Shown here: positions 43,029-50,999 of the stretch, one piece after another
Layout: each line of letters starts with the position of its first letter
Position numbering within the stretch: position 1 is the first letter of the stretch
The notes under the pieces: generated by a model
What the model was told of the DNA's origin: nothing
The model's database searches: none
Seen by the model: the letters and a program-made list of their open reading frames with translations, nothing else
Source: Thalassovita sp.
Lineage (GTDB): Bacteria > Pseudomonadota > Alphaproteobacteria > Rhodobacterales > Rhodobacteraceae
NCBI GenBank assembly: GCA_029212905.1
Contig: JARGPB010000001.1
Span: 62,001-126,000, forward strand
Direction: 5' to 3'
DNA: 64,000 nt
Translations under genes and position numbers: made by a program

Positions 43029-43044
43029 GTATGGAATTCCATAC
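43029..43044. promoter_or_regulatory. Perfect 16-base palindrome (operator candidate 1)
   Basis: GTATGGAATTCCATAC is a perfect dyad 50 bases downstream of the LuxR solo stop. It shares the layout GTA-GGAAT-CC-TAC with a second palindrome 49 bases further on. LuxR-type regulators bind such 18-20-base dyads, so the solo is the obvious candidate partner. Confidence 0.6.
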
Positions 43045-43077
43045 TTTGGTCGTTTTCAAAGGGATAGATGGCGAAAG

Positions 43078-43093
43078 GTAGGGAATCCCCTAC
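43078..43093. promoter_or_regulatory. Near-perfect 16-base palindrome (operator candidate 2)
   Basis: GTAGGGAATCCCCTAC, extended on both sides to GAAAG...CTTTC with a one-base shift, repeats the architecture of the 43029 palindrome including the trailing TACTTT. Confidence 0.6.
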
Positions 43094-43104
43094 TTTCTTA
43101 ACGC

Positions 43105-43351
43105 CAGGTAAAAGGGCAACTTACAGGTGTTCCGTGAGTGGTGGCTTTAGCCAAAGGAACATTGGATAAGTACCTCTGATATTTCCAGGGCTCTACTTGT
43201 TTTCCGGATTTTCCGGACGTTGGTCTGCGGTGGTATTTCCCATCCGCAGGCTGGCACCCCAAAGGTCGGCCCCCTTCTTCATCCCCATTTAGTCTGGGGG
43301 CCGGTCGAATTTAGCGGTGTTGCCCTGTGGCTGGGCAGCACCGCTTTTTTT
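43105..43351 (+). ncRNA. Candidate structured RNA ending at an orphan terminator
   Basis: A strong plus-strand terminator stands 335 bases past the LuxR stop with no open frame leading to it. The sequence before it can form stems at about 43209-43233 (CTGCGG/CCGCAG) and 43269-43301 (GGCCCCC/GGGGGCC). A 5' end near 43105-43160 is guessed; no convincing -35/-10 pair was found. It could be a free sRNA or the 3' untranslated region of the LuxR mRNA. It lacks the SRP RNA core. Confidence 0.4.
43313..43351 (+). terminator. Strong intrinsic terminator, plus strand
   Basis: A long stem (AGCGGTG/CACCGCT with TGCCC/GGGCA stacked above it) is followed by seven T residues. No plus-strand gene ends near it. 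Confidence 0.88.
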
Positions 43352-43384
43352 GTGGGGAAATGGAGGGGCGCCCTGCCCCTAAAT

Positions 43385-43418
43385 AAAAAACCCCAGGTCA
43401 TCGGACCCGGGGTTTTCT
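43385..43418 (-). terminator. Intrinsic terminator of the rpsB-tsf operon
   Basis: On the minus strand, AAAACCCCGGGTCC pairs with GACCTGGGGTTTT and is followed by a T-run, 27 bases past the tsf stop. The stem is long enough to work in both directions. Confidence 0.88.
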
Positions 43419-43444
43419 TTGGCTTTTCGCAATGGCGAGAAAGA

Positions 43445-44320
43445 TCAGCCTTGAACGGCCTTCGCGACTTCGGCAGCGAAGTCTTCTTCTTTCTTCTCGA
43501 TGCCTTCGCCAACTTCCAGACGCACGAAACCAGTGATTTCAGCGCCTGCTTCTTTGGCTGCGGCTTCGACGGTCAGATCCGGGTTCACCACAAAAGCTTG
43601 ACCCAGCAGAGTGCTTTCGGCGATGAATTTCTTCATGCGGCCTTTGATCATGTTCTCGATGATGTTCTCAGGCTTACCGGACTCACGTGCGATTTCGATC
43701 TGAACCTGCTTTTCTTTCTCGACCATGGCCGGATCCAGATCAGCTTCGCCCAGAGCAGCAGGGTTTGCAGCAGCGATGTGCATGGCAACCTGTTTGCCAA
43801 ACGCTTCGTCGCCGCCGTTCAGGCCAACCAGAACGCCGATTTTACCCATGCCAGCAGTGGCAGCGTTGTGCACATAGGTGACAACGGTGCTCGCCTCGAT
43901 CACGGCCATACGGCGCAGCGACATGTTTTCGCCGATGGTGGCGATTTTGTCGGTGATGATGGTTTCAACGGTTTTGCCGTTGATCTCGGCAGCTTTCAGC
44001 GCATCAACATCGTTCACAGCCAGGGCCGCAGTCGCGATACCGCTGACCATTTCCTGGAACTCAGCGTTCTTGCCAACAAAATCGGTTTCCGAGTTCACTT
44101 CGACGGCAACACCTTTGCCACCGTTCACAGCTACGGCCACCAGGCCCTCAGCAGCGGTACGGCCGGCTTTCTTGGCGGCTTTGGCCAGACCTTTGGTGCG
44201 CAGCCAGTCGACAGCAGCTTCCATGTCGCCGTCATTTTCGACCAGGGCTTTTTTTGCGTCCATCATGCCAACGCCAGTGGATTCGCGCAGTTCTTTTACC
44301 TGAGCAGCAGTGATCGCCAT
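43445..44320 (-). CDS. tsf: Elongation factor Ts
   Basis: EF-Ts exchanges GDP for GTP on EF-Tu. The 291-residue protein starts with the UBA-like domain (ITAAQVKELRESTGVGMMDAKKALVENDGDMEAAVDWLR), followed by the conserved core with VEVNSETDFVGKNAEF and HIAAANPAAL. Length and motifs are those of other alphaproteobacteria. It lies 78 bases downstream of rpsB and ends in a strong terminator. Confidence 0.97.
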   Translation of the reverse strand: MAITAAQVKELRESTGVGMMDAKKALVENDGDMEAAVDWLRTKGLAKAAKKAGRTAAEGLVAVAVNGGKGVAVEVNSETDFVGKNAEFQEMVSGIATAALAVNDVDALKAAEINGKTVETIITDKIATIGENMSLRRMAVIEASTVVTYVHNAATAGMGKIGVLVGLNGGDEAFGKQVAMHIAAANPAALGEADLDPAMVEKEKQVQIEIARESGKPENIIENMIKGRMKKFIAESTLLGQAFVVNPDLTVEAAAKEAGAEITGFVRLEVGEGIEKKEEDFAAEVAKAVQG

Positions 44321-44398
44321 AGTGGCTCTCCTCGAATTAAATGAATTCTTCGGGCGCGGACAATGCCCGCAGCCCGTATCAGTTTGATGACGCTTTGA

Positions 44399-45160
44399 TC
44401 AGGCGTCAGCGCCTTCGACGGCTTCCTCGACGGTCTCTTCCAGAGCGCCCAGGTCAACACCAGCAGCACCCATCTGAGCGGTCATACCGTCCAGGGCAGC
44501 GCGGGCCACCAGGTCGCAATACAGCGTGATCGCACGCGCCGCATCGTCGTTGCCGGGGATGATGTAATCGATGCCATCGGGCGAGCAGTTGGTGTCGACG
44601 ATAGCCACAACCGGGATACCCAGCTTCTTGGCTTCGGCGATGGCCAGCGCTTCTTTTTTGACGTCGATGACGAACAGCAGGTCAGGAACGCCGCCCATGT
44701 CGCGGATACCACCCAGAGACGCTTGCAGCTTCTCTTGGTCACGCTCCATGTTCAGGCGCTCTTTCTTGGTCAGGCCTTCTGCGCCCGAGCCCAGTTTCTC
44801 GTCGATCATTTTCAGACGGTTGATCGACTGCGAAACGGTCTGCCAGTTGGTCAGCGTGCCGCCCAGCCAACGGTGGTTCATGTAATACTGAGCCGATTTC
44901 TCGGCGGCTTCGGCGATCGGGCCAGCGGCCTGACGCTTGGTGCCAACGAACAGCACACGGCCGTTTTTCGCAACAGTGTCACGTACCAGTTTCAGAGCCG
45001 CGTCCAGCATGGGCACGGTCTGTGTCAGGTCCATGATGTGGATACCGTTGCGGCTGCCGTAGATGAACTCGCCCATACGGGGGTTCCAGCGTTGGGTCTG
45101 GTGGCCGAAGTGTACGCCTGCTTCCAGCAGTTGGCGCATGGTGAACTCAGGAAGAGCCAT
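44399..45160 (-). CDS. rpsB: 30S ribosomal protein S2
   Basis: S2 binds the head of the small subunit. The 253-residue protein has the N-terminal PEFTMRQLLEAGVHFGHQTQRWNPRMGEFIYG signature and the LLFVIDVKKEALAIAEA / DTNCSPDGIDYIIPGNDDA segments. The acidic alanine-rich C-terminus (ETVEEAVEGADA) is typical of the group. AAAGGAA precedes the ATG. The 197-base leader to the next gene has several short inverted repeats but no leader motif I can name. Confidence 0.97.
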   Translation of the reverse strand: MALPEFTMRQLLEAGVHFGHQTQRWNPRMGEFIYGSRNGIHIMDLTQTVPMLDAALKLVRDTVAKNGRVLFVGTKRQAAGPIAEAAEKSAQYYMNHRWLGGTLTNWQTVSQSINRLKMIDEKLGSGAEGLTKKERLNMERDQEKLQASLGGIRDMGGVPDLLFVIDVKKEALAIAEAKKLGIPVVAIVDTNCSPDGIDYIIPGNDDAARAITLYCDLVARAALDGMTAQMGAAGVDLGALEETVEEAVEGADA

Positions 45161-45338
45161 GTCTTATTCCTTTCCGGTTTTGCCTCAGCGGGGGTGAGAA
45201 GCGAATGCTTCAACCGGCGGACATATGAGGATGTCTCCCTCATAGGCCCAACCCCGCCTGCGGGTTTAAGTGCGGCTCCACTAAACCAATCGTCCGACCT
45301 GCGCAACCCCTTCGCGGAAATGAGCGCGCCCTGCCCCA

Positions 45339-45363
45339 TTCATCTTGCTAAAAATACTCAAAA
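45339..45363 (-). repeat. 3'-end motif copy fused to a stop codon
   Basis: On the minus strand the motif TTTTGAGTATTTTT followed by AGCAAGATGAA overlaps the end of the HupE/UreJ_2 gene; the TGA stop is part of the motif. Same orientation relative to the gene as the other copies. Confidence 0.75.
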
Positions 45364-46479
45364 GAACAGGCGTTCAACCACCCAGTAAGCTCCGATCATG
45401 GCAATCACGCAGGACGCAGGCACCGCGATCCGCGCGCGATACCAAGGCCTTGCGCCGAACCATGCCCCCACTGCCAGGAACGCCAAGGCAATCACAGTGA
45501 GCTGCCCCAGCTCCACCCCGACATTAAATCCTAATAGCGCTGGGATAAACTGGCTTTCCGGCAGGCCGAAATCCCCCAGGACACTGGCGAATCCCAGCCC
45601 GTGCAACAGCCCAAATCCGAAAACCAATACTGGCCTCCAAGGGGTTAACCCCCGTGCCACGATATTCTCGATGGCGACAAAACAGATCGAGGCCGCAATC
45701 AAGGGCTCGACGATACTGGCAGGGACATTCACCCAGCCCAAGGCCCCGGCGGCCAGAGTGACCGTATGCGCCAGCGTGAAGGCCGAGATTTGCCACAACA
45801 GCGCACTAAGACGGGCGGACAGGAAAAATAGCCCCAGAACGAACAGAATATGGTCCAGGCCTTTTGGCAGAATATGATCGAACCCCACGGGGATATACTG
45901 AGCAAAGGCCCCCCATCCGGTCAGAACCGTGCCCCCCGCCAGGGGGATCGCCTCGGTTTGTGCTCCGCCCTGTAGGGTGCCGGTATAGGGCGCCTGCACC
46001 CCATTCTGACGCAGAACCAAGGTTCCGTATCCCTCGGGCCATAGCAGGGTCAGCGTCGTCGCCCCCGCAGGCAGGGTTGCAGTCAATTCAACCGTTGTCG
46101 CGCGTGGTAGTTCGACCGACGGTACCTGCGCCACCACGAGAGTCGTCAGCAGCAACGGCACGTTAATACCATCAACGATAACCCGCACTGGCTCCAGCAC
46201 CTGCTTGGCCCCTGCCCTCAGCTGCCTGGTCAGCGCCGCCGCAGGCAGCGCCCGCAGCGTATCATAGTCGACTGCCTGCTCGGCCTCATTGGTGTCGCTC
46301 AGCGCATCCAGATCAATCCCGGCCAGCAAGGCCTCGGCGTTCAGGCGTAGCGACAGGTTCAGCCGCTGATCGGTCACTTCAAAATTACCGATCGCAGGAA
46401 CCACCTCGTGCGCCTGGACCATGCTTGACATCAGCAGCATCCATGCCAGCTTGATCGTCATGAAAATCATTTGTCGCAT
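45358..46479 (-). CDS. HupE/UreJ_2 family membrane protein with periplasmic N-terminal domain
   Basis: The protein (373 residues from the first ATG) has a signal peptide (LAWMLLMSSMVQA), a soluble domain of about 180 residues and then six to seven membrane helices forming a HupE/UreJ-like unit (PF13795). The helical part has the motif PVGFDHILPKGLDHILFVLGLFF near residue 196 and GFGLLHGLGFASVLGDFGLPE near 287, with histidines well placed for metal binding. HupE proteins take up nickel or cobalt; this longer, two-domain form is less studied. Starts at 46479, 46470 or 46461 are possible; the last gives the cleanest signal peptide. The start region overlaps the divergent DUF4198 gene. Confidence 0.85.
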   Translation of the reverse strand: MRQMIFMTIKLAWMLLMSSMVQAHEVVPAIGNFEVTDQRLNLSLRLNAEALLAGIDLDALSDTNEAEQAVDYDTLRALPAAALTRQLRAGAKQVLEPVRVIVDGINVPLLLTTLVVAQVPSVELPRATTVELTATLPAGATTLTLLWPEGYGTLVLRQNGVQAPYTGTLQGGAQTEAIPLAGGTVLTGWGAFAQYIPVGFDHILPKGLDHILFVLGLFFLSARLSALLWQISAFTLAHTVTLAAGALGWVNVPASIVEPLIAASICFVAIENIVARGLTPWRPVLVFGFGLLHGLGFASVLGDFGLPESQFIPALLGFNVGVELGQLTVIALAFLAVGAWFGARPWYRARIAVPASCVIAMIGAYWVVERLFF

Positions 46480-47272
46480 TTTGCCCCTGCTCCTAAGCCT
46501 GATCGCTCTGCCTGTACGGTCGCACGAATTGTGGATCGAACCACAGCTGTATCAAGTCGAAAAGGGAGGTGAAATCGCCGCATCTCTGAAAAACGGTCAG
46601 AACTTTGAGGGAATTGAACTTGGGTGGTTTGATGGACGCATTCAGATGTTCGACCAGCTTCTGCGCGGAAAACGTGACCCCATCGAGGGCCGCCCGGGCG
46701 ATATTCCCGCCGTACAAGGGCTGAAAACCAAACCTGGCCTGGTGGTTCTGGCATACGCATCCAAACCCTCAACCCTGACCTACGAGACCTGGGACAAATT
46801 TCAGGCCTTCTATGCCCATAAGGATCTGGGAGACATCCGCACCGCCCATCAGGAACGCGGGCTACCGGATTTCCCGATCAAAGAGGTCTATACCCGATTT
46901 TCAAAGGCTCTGATCGGGGTCGGTCACGCCAAAGGCACAGATGAAAACATGGGGTTAGAGACCGAACTGATCGCTCTCGCCAATCCTTATCGGGATGATG
47001 TTCAGAACGGGTTTCCGGTATTGCTGCTGTATCAGGGCGCACCGCGGGTCGATGCCCAGATCGAGCTGTTCGACCGCGCCCCAGACGGAACGGTCCGCAC
47101 CACAATGCACCGAACGGATGCTCAAGGGCGGGCTCTGCTGCCGGTTTTTCCGGGGCACGAATATCTTGTGGATGCGGTGGTATTGCGGGTTCCCGCACCT
47201 GATCGGGCTGAGCGCTACAACGTACAATGGGAAAGCCTCTGGGCTGCGCTGACATTTGCAATCCCCGACTGA
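46460..47272 (+). CDS. DUF4198-like exported protein
   Basis: A 270-residue secreted protein. It has a signal peptide (ICRILPLLLSLIALPVRS) directly followed by HELWIEPQLYQV, the hallmark of the DUF4198 family (periplasmic nickel/cobalt-associated, NikM/CbiK-like beta-sandwich proteins). The C-terminal part contains DAQGRALLPVFPGHEYLVDAVVLR, like the carboxypeptidase-regulatory-like strand pattern in that family. The gene is divergent from a HupE/UreJ_2 gene and their starts meet in a single CATG. The pairing points to a joint role in metal handling; substrate unknown. Confidence 0.82.
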   Translation: MKIICRILPLLLSLIALPVRSHELWIEPQLYQVEKGGEIAASLKNGQNFEGIELGWFDGRIQMFDQLLRGKRDPIEGRPGDIPAVQGLKTKPGLVVLAYASKPSTLTYETWDKFQAFYAHKDLGDIRTAHQERGLPDFPIKEVYTRFSKALIGVGHAKGTDENMGLETELIALANPYRDDVQNGFPVLLLYQGAPRVDAQIELFDRAPDGTVRTTMHRTDAQGRALLPVFPGHEYLVDAVVLRVPAPDRAERYNVQWESLWAALTFAIPD

Positions 47273-47331
47273 TCCTTGCGTGACCAAAAGGCAGGCTTGC
47301 CAATTGCAGTAATCCGCGCGAAGGCTGAAGG

Positions 47332-48216
47332 ATGAGTGATATATTATGCATAGGCTCTGTCCTTTGGGACGTGATCGGACGGTCGTCGGCCGCGATGCGA
47401 CAGGGATCAGACGTGCCGGGGAGGATCACGCGACTGCCCGGCGGCGTCGCGATGAACATTGCCATGGCACTGGTGCGGTTCGGTCTGCGTCCCTCGGTTC
47501 TGACAACGATCGGGCGTGACCCCGAGGGGCAAGAGCTGATCGCCGCCTGTGACCGGCTGGGGGTAGACACGGACCTGGCCTATCGGTCAGAAGACCTGCC
47601 GACCGATCAATATATGGCCGTCGAAGGCGCCAATGGCCTGATCGCCGCGATTGCTGATGCCCATTCGTTGGAACTGGCCGGGGCCAAGATTCTGGCACCA
47701 CTGACAGACGGGCGTCTGGGATCGGCGCAAACCCCCTATGAGGGGCTTATTGCGCTGGACGGCAACCTGACACTTGCCCTGCTCGAAGAGATCGCTGTTC
47801 ACCCGGCCTTTGCCCGCGCGGATCTGCGTGTGGCCCCGGCATCCCCCGGAAAAGCCGAGAGATTGTTACCATTCTTGCGTCACCCGAGGGCGGTTCTATA
47901 TGTGAACCTCGAAGAGGCCGGCCTGTTGTGCCAACGCCCGTTCTCGGCATCTGACGAGGCTGCCAAAGCGCTTCTGGATCGGGGGGCGGCGCGGGTTCTG
48001 GTAACTGATGGCGGGAAAACGGCCTCGGCCGGGTCCGCCGAGGGGATTCTGACCGCTGTCCCTCCTCAAGTGTTGGTCACGCGTGTCACCGGCGCCGGCG
48101 ACACGTTTATGGCCGCCCATATTGCCGCTGAATGTGCCGGCATCACAGGCCATGATGCCTTGTCCCGCGCGCTGAATGCCGCCGCCACCTATGTTTCCGG
48201 AGAACCCCCCGCATGA
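47332..48216 (+). CDS. psuK: PfkB-family kinase, predicted pseudouridine kinase
   Basis: A 294-residue ribokinase-fold protein. It begins ILCIGSVLWDVIGR and has the PfkB signature 1 region GGVAMNIAMALVRFG, with the anion hole and catalytic Asp in VTGAGDTFMAAHIAAE near residue 250. Adjacent psuG fixes the likely substrate: PsuK phosphorylates pseudouridine to pseudouridine 5'-phosphate. The stop overlaps the psuG start by four bases. Alone, the sequence would only support a PfkB sugar or nucleoside kinase. Confidence 0.9.
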   Translation: MSDILCIGSVLWDVIGRSSAAMRQGSDVPGRITRLPGGVAMNIAMALVRFGLRPSVLTTIGRDPEGQELIAACDRLGVDTDLAYRSEDLPTDQYMAVEGANGLIAAIADAHSLELAGAKILAPLTDGRLGSAQTPYEGLIALDGNLTLALLEEIAVHPAFARADLRVAPASPGKAERLLPFLRHPRAVLYVNLEEAGLLCQRPFSASDEAAKALLDRGAARVLVTDGGKTASAGSAEGILTAVPPQVLVTRVTGAGDTFMAAHIAAECAGITGHDALSRALNAAATYVSGEPPA

Positions 48217-49124
48217 TCCCCCTGACTTTTTCGCCAGATGTTGCAAACGCGCTGGAATCCAACCTGCCCGTTGTTGCGCTGGAAAGCACGATTATCACAC
48301 ACGGGATGCCCTGGCCGCAAAACTATGACACTGCCAAAGCCGTCGAAGGCATGGTCAGCGACATGGGCGCGGTCCCGGCCACGATTGCTGTTTTGAACGG
48401 AACGCTTCATGTCGGGCTGACCGATGCGCAACTAGAAGAACTGGCCCAGGCGAAAGACGTCGCCAAGCTGTCGCGCGCTGATCTGGCGGCTTGCATGGCG
48501 ACGGGCGGTACGGGGGCAACAACTGTGGCCTCGACTATGATTGCCGCGTCTGTGGCGGGTATTCACGTATTCGCAACAGGCGGCATCGGTGGGGTCCACA
48601 AGGGCGCCGAGCACAGCTTTGACATATCTGCCGATCTGCACGAACTGGCGCAAACTCCTGTGACTGTTGTGGCCGCCGGCGCCAAGGCCATTCTGGACGT
48701 CCCGAAAACACTAGAGGTTCTGGAAACCCTTGGCGTGCCGGTGATTGCCTATGGTCAGGATGCGTTCCCAGCCTTTTGGTCAGCCACGTCGCCACTGGCC
48801 GCGCCTCTTAGGATGGATACGCCCGAAGACATCGCTCGGGCACATTTGATGCGGGCGGCTTTGGGGCTTCCGGGGGGGCAATTGATCGCCAACCCGATCC
48901 CGGCCGACCATGAAATCCCCACGGCCGAAATGAACCCTATCATCGACGAGGCCACGCAAAACGCCACAGAACTGGGGATCACGGGCAAAGAGGTCACCCC
49001 CTTCCTGTTGCGGCGGATTTTCGACCTGACGGGTGGGCGCTCCCTGTCTGCCAACATTGCATTGGTCCTAAATAACGCGGGGCTTGCCGCCAGAATCGCC
49101 ACCGAAATCGTTAAACACAGATAA
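48213..49124 (+). CDS. psuG: Pseudouridine-5'-phosphate glycosidase
   Basis: PsuG splits pseudouridine 5'-phosphate into uracil and ribose 5-phosphate, allowing reuse of pseudouridine from RNA turnover. The 303-residue protein has the family blocks NLPVVALESTIITHGMPWPQN near residue 14, ATGGTGATTVASTM near 95, FATGGIGGVHKGAEHSFDIS near 117 and GQLIANPIPADHEI near 223, with the catalytic Lys and Glu in these. It is coupled to psuK. A hairpin follows. Confidence 0.95.
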   Translation: MIPLTFSPDVANALESNLPVVALESTIITHGMPWPQNYDTAKAVEGMVSDMGAVPATIAVLNGTLHVGLTDAQLEELAQAKDVAKLSRADLAACMATGGTGATTVASTMIAASVAGIHVFATGGIGGVHKGAEHSFDISADLHELAQTPVTVVAAGAKAILDVPKTLEVLETLGVPVIAYGQDAFPAFWSATSPLAAPLRMDTPEDIARAHLMRAALGLPGGQLIANPIPADHEIPTAEMNPIIDEATQNATELGITGKEVTPFLLRRIFDLTGGRSLSANIALVLNNAGLAARIATEIVKHR

Positions 49125-49126
49125 AC

Positions 49127-49150
49127 ATGGCCCCTGAACAGCAGGGCCAT
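49127..49150 (+). terminator. Weak hairpin after psuG
   Basis: ATGGCCC/GGGCCAT stem with a ten-base loop three bases past the psuG stop. There is no T-tract, so its efficiency is doubtful. Confidence 0.4.
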
Positions 49151-49208
49151 TGTGGCGCTGGTCCAAAGCTCTTACATATCGCTCGAACCTGTTGCGATAT
49201 GGACCCTG

Positions 49209-49895
49209 ATGACCACTCCTTTTGATGAAAACACACCTCCGGCCCGTCGTCCGGGTCTTTTCGCCCGGCTGCGCTCCAGCTTCTTGACCGGGTTGGTTGT
49301 GATCGCCCCTGTCGGTCTGACGATCTGGTTGGTCTGGACCCTGATGGGCTGGGTAGATGGCGTGGTGCTGCCGCTGGTGCCCGAACAGTTCAAACCCGAG
49401 CCCTATATCGGTATCAATCTGCGCGGCGTCGGCATCATCTTTTTCCTGATTTTCACGATCATCATCGGTTGGGTCGCCAAAGGCCTGATGGGACGGTCGT
49501 TGATCCGCTGGGGGGAATCGCTTGTGGACCGGATGCCGGTCGTCCGCTCGATTTATTCCGGGGCCAAACAGATTGCTGAAACTGTATTCGCGCAGTCGGA
49601 ACGCTCGTTCGAAAAGGCCTGCCTGATCGAATACCCCCGCAAGGGGATCTGGGCGATCGGCTTTGTCTCCACCCAAACCAAAGGCGAGGTGTCGCGCCGT
49701 ACCCCCCCTGACGGGCCAATGATGAGCATCTTTGTCCCAACAACGCCGAACCCGACATCAGGTTTTCTTTTGTTCATTCCCAAGGAAGAGGTGATCGAAC
49801 TGGACATGAGCGTCGAGGACGCGGCCAAGCTGGTGATATCGGCGGGGCTGGTCTATCCCAATGCCAAGGATCCCTCTCAGCCGGTCAAAGACTGA
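49209..49895 (+). CDS. DUF502 family membrane protein
   Basis: A 228-residue protein with two membrane helices (SFLTGLVVIAPVGLTIWLVWTLMGWV and GVGIIFFLIFTIIIGWVAKGLMG regions) and a conserved soluble part containing PVVRSIYSGAKQIAETVF and YPRKGIWAIGFVT-like strands. This is the DUF502 family, found in many proteobacteria, cyanobacteria and plants (COV-like) with no known biochemical role. The ATG at 49209 is chosen over 49152 because DUF502 proteins begin close to the first helix. Its TGA is immediately followed by the stop codon of the convergent patatin gene. Confidence 0.85.
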   Translation: MTTPFDENTPPARRPGLFARLRSSFLTGLVVIAPVGLTIWLVWTLMGWVDGVVLPLVPEQFKPEPYIGINLRGVGIIFFLIFTIIIGWVAKGLMGRSLIRWGESLVDRMPVVRSIYSGAKQIAETVFAQSERSFEKACLIEYPRKGIWAIGFVSTQTKGEVSRRTPPDGPMMSIFVPTTPNPTSGFLLFIPKEEVIELDMSVEDAAKLVISAGLVYPNAKDPSQPVKD

Positions 49896-50936
49896 TCACA
49901 GGAACATCTCGTCCAAATTAACGCTGCTGCGTTGATTCAGATCCGATTTGTGCCCCTCCAGGAACGCCTCGGCGGCCGCGCGTCCGGCCTGTTTCAAGCG
50001 CACCAAAAGAAACGGGCTGGGCACCGACTTCGTCGAAACCGACAGCTCATTCATCAAAACATCATCGGCGATCATGTGGATATTGATGTTCTTCATCCCG
50101 TCCATATTACTGTCCCAGGCCCGGCGCATCTGCTGTGCATAGGAAATCACCCGCAGTTCGCGCAGCAAGGAAGAGTTGAAGCTGATTTCATTGATCCGGT
50201 TCTGAATTTCCTGCGCGGTCACCGGCACTTCGGCCCGCTCAAGGGGATTAATATTCACGATCAGGATGTCGTCCGGCAGGTCCTTGTCAAACAAGGGGAA
50301 CAGCGCCGGGTTCCCGGTATAGCCCCCGTCCCAAAAGGCCTCGGTTTCGCCGGTCTTCTCGTCGTCAATTTCAACAGCCTTAAACAGCGTCGGCAAACAG
50401 GTCGAGGCCAGCAAAACATCCGCCGAGACCTCGGCCCCCGAAAACACTCTGATCCGCCCCGTCCGCACATTTGTCGCCCCGACATACAGGCAGGGCCCCT
50501 CTTGGGCGCAGACCTTTTCGAATTCAAATGCATCAGCAATCGAGCGCAACGGGTTTTGATACAACGCCCCAAACGCATAGGGCGATGACATCTGAGACAC
50601 CGTATTCGCCCAGGTGTAGGGCAGTGAAAACTCGAGCGCTGTGTGGAAAAAATCCGTAGCATCCGGCATCATGCCCGCAAGCCAGGTTGCCATCCGCAGA
50701 TCATGCACAGCCCCCAGCTTGGACCACAGCCAATCCAGTTTTGCCCGCGCGCCCTCGGCCCCGCCTTCGATCCAGCCAGACTTCAGCGCGGCCCCATTCA
50801 TGGCCCCAGCAGAGGTGCCTGAAATCGCAGATATCTCGATATCTTCTTCTTCGAGAAGACGGTCCAGAACCCCCCAGGTAAAGGCGCCATGCGCGCCGCC
50901 CCCCTGTAGGGCCAGATTGATGCGTTTCTTCGCCAA
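49896..50936 (-). CDS. Patatin-like phospholipase family protein
   Basis: A 346-residue patatin-fold hydrolase. The catalytic dyad is visible: Ser42 in the elbow GTSAG, and the Asp in DGGYTGNP near residue 205. The oxyanion loop is LQGGGAHGAFTWGVLD near 10-25. The C-terminal DUF3734-like part (about 240-340) is shared with homologues found next to 3-hydroxybutyrate dehydrogenase genes. Such proteins may act in lipid or polyhydroxybutyrate turnover; the neighbour suggests the latter. It follows bdhA by 63 bases on the same strand. Confidence 0.9.
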   Translation of the reverse strand: MAKKRINLALQGGGAHGAFTWGVLDRLLEEEDIEISAISGTSAGAMNGAALKSGWIEGGAEGARAKLDWLWSKLGAVHDLRMATWLAGMMPDATDFFHTALEFSLPYTWANTVSQMSSPYAFGALYQNPLRSIADAFEFEKVCAQEGPCLYVGATNVRTGRIRVFSGAEVSADVLLASTCLPTLFKAVEIDDEKTGETEAFWDGGYTGNPALFPLFDKDLPDDILIVNINPLERAEVPVTAQEIQNRINEISFNSSLLRELRVISYAQQMRRAWDSNMDGMKNINIHMIADDVLMNELSVSTKSVPSPFLLVRLKQAGRAAAEAFLEGHKSDLNQRSSVNLDEMFL

Positions 50937-50999
50937 CAGATTGGACCTTTTGCGATTACCTTGGGGGGCTGTGAGGGGGCCGCGCCCCCTCTATGCTGG

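Larger units (their letters stand above)
42979..43444. other. 466-base intergenic region with palindromes and an orphan terminator
   Basis: No protein gene is recognised. The stretch holds two matched palindromes (43029-43044 and 43078-43093), several stem-forming repeats, a strong plus-strand terminator at 43313-43351 and the tsf terminator. The elements are annotated separately. Confidence 0.7.

Noticed and set aside
43105..43351. SRP RNA (ffs) or 6S RNA in the gap before tsf
   Set aside because: The SRP core with GGAAGGAAGCAGC is absent, and the fold is not the single long bulged hairpin of 6S RNA.
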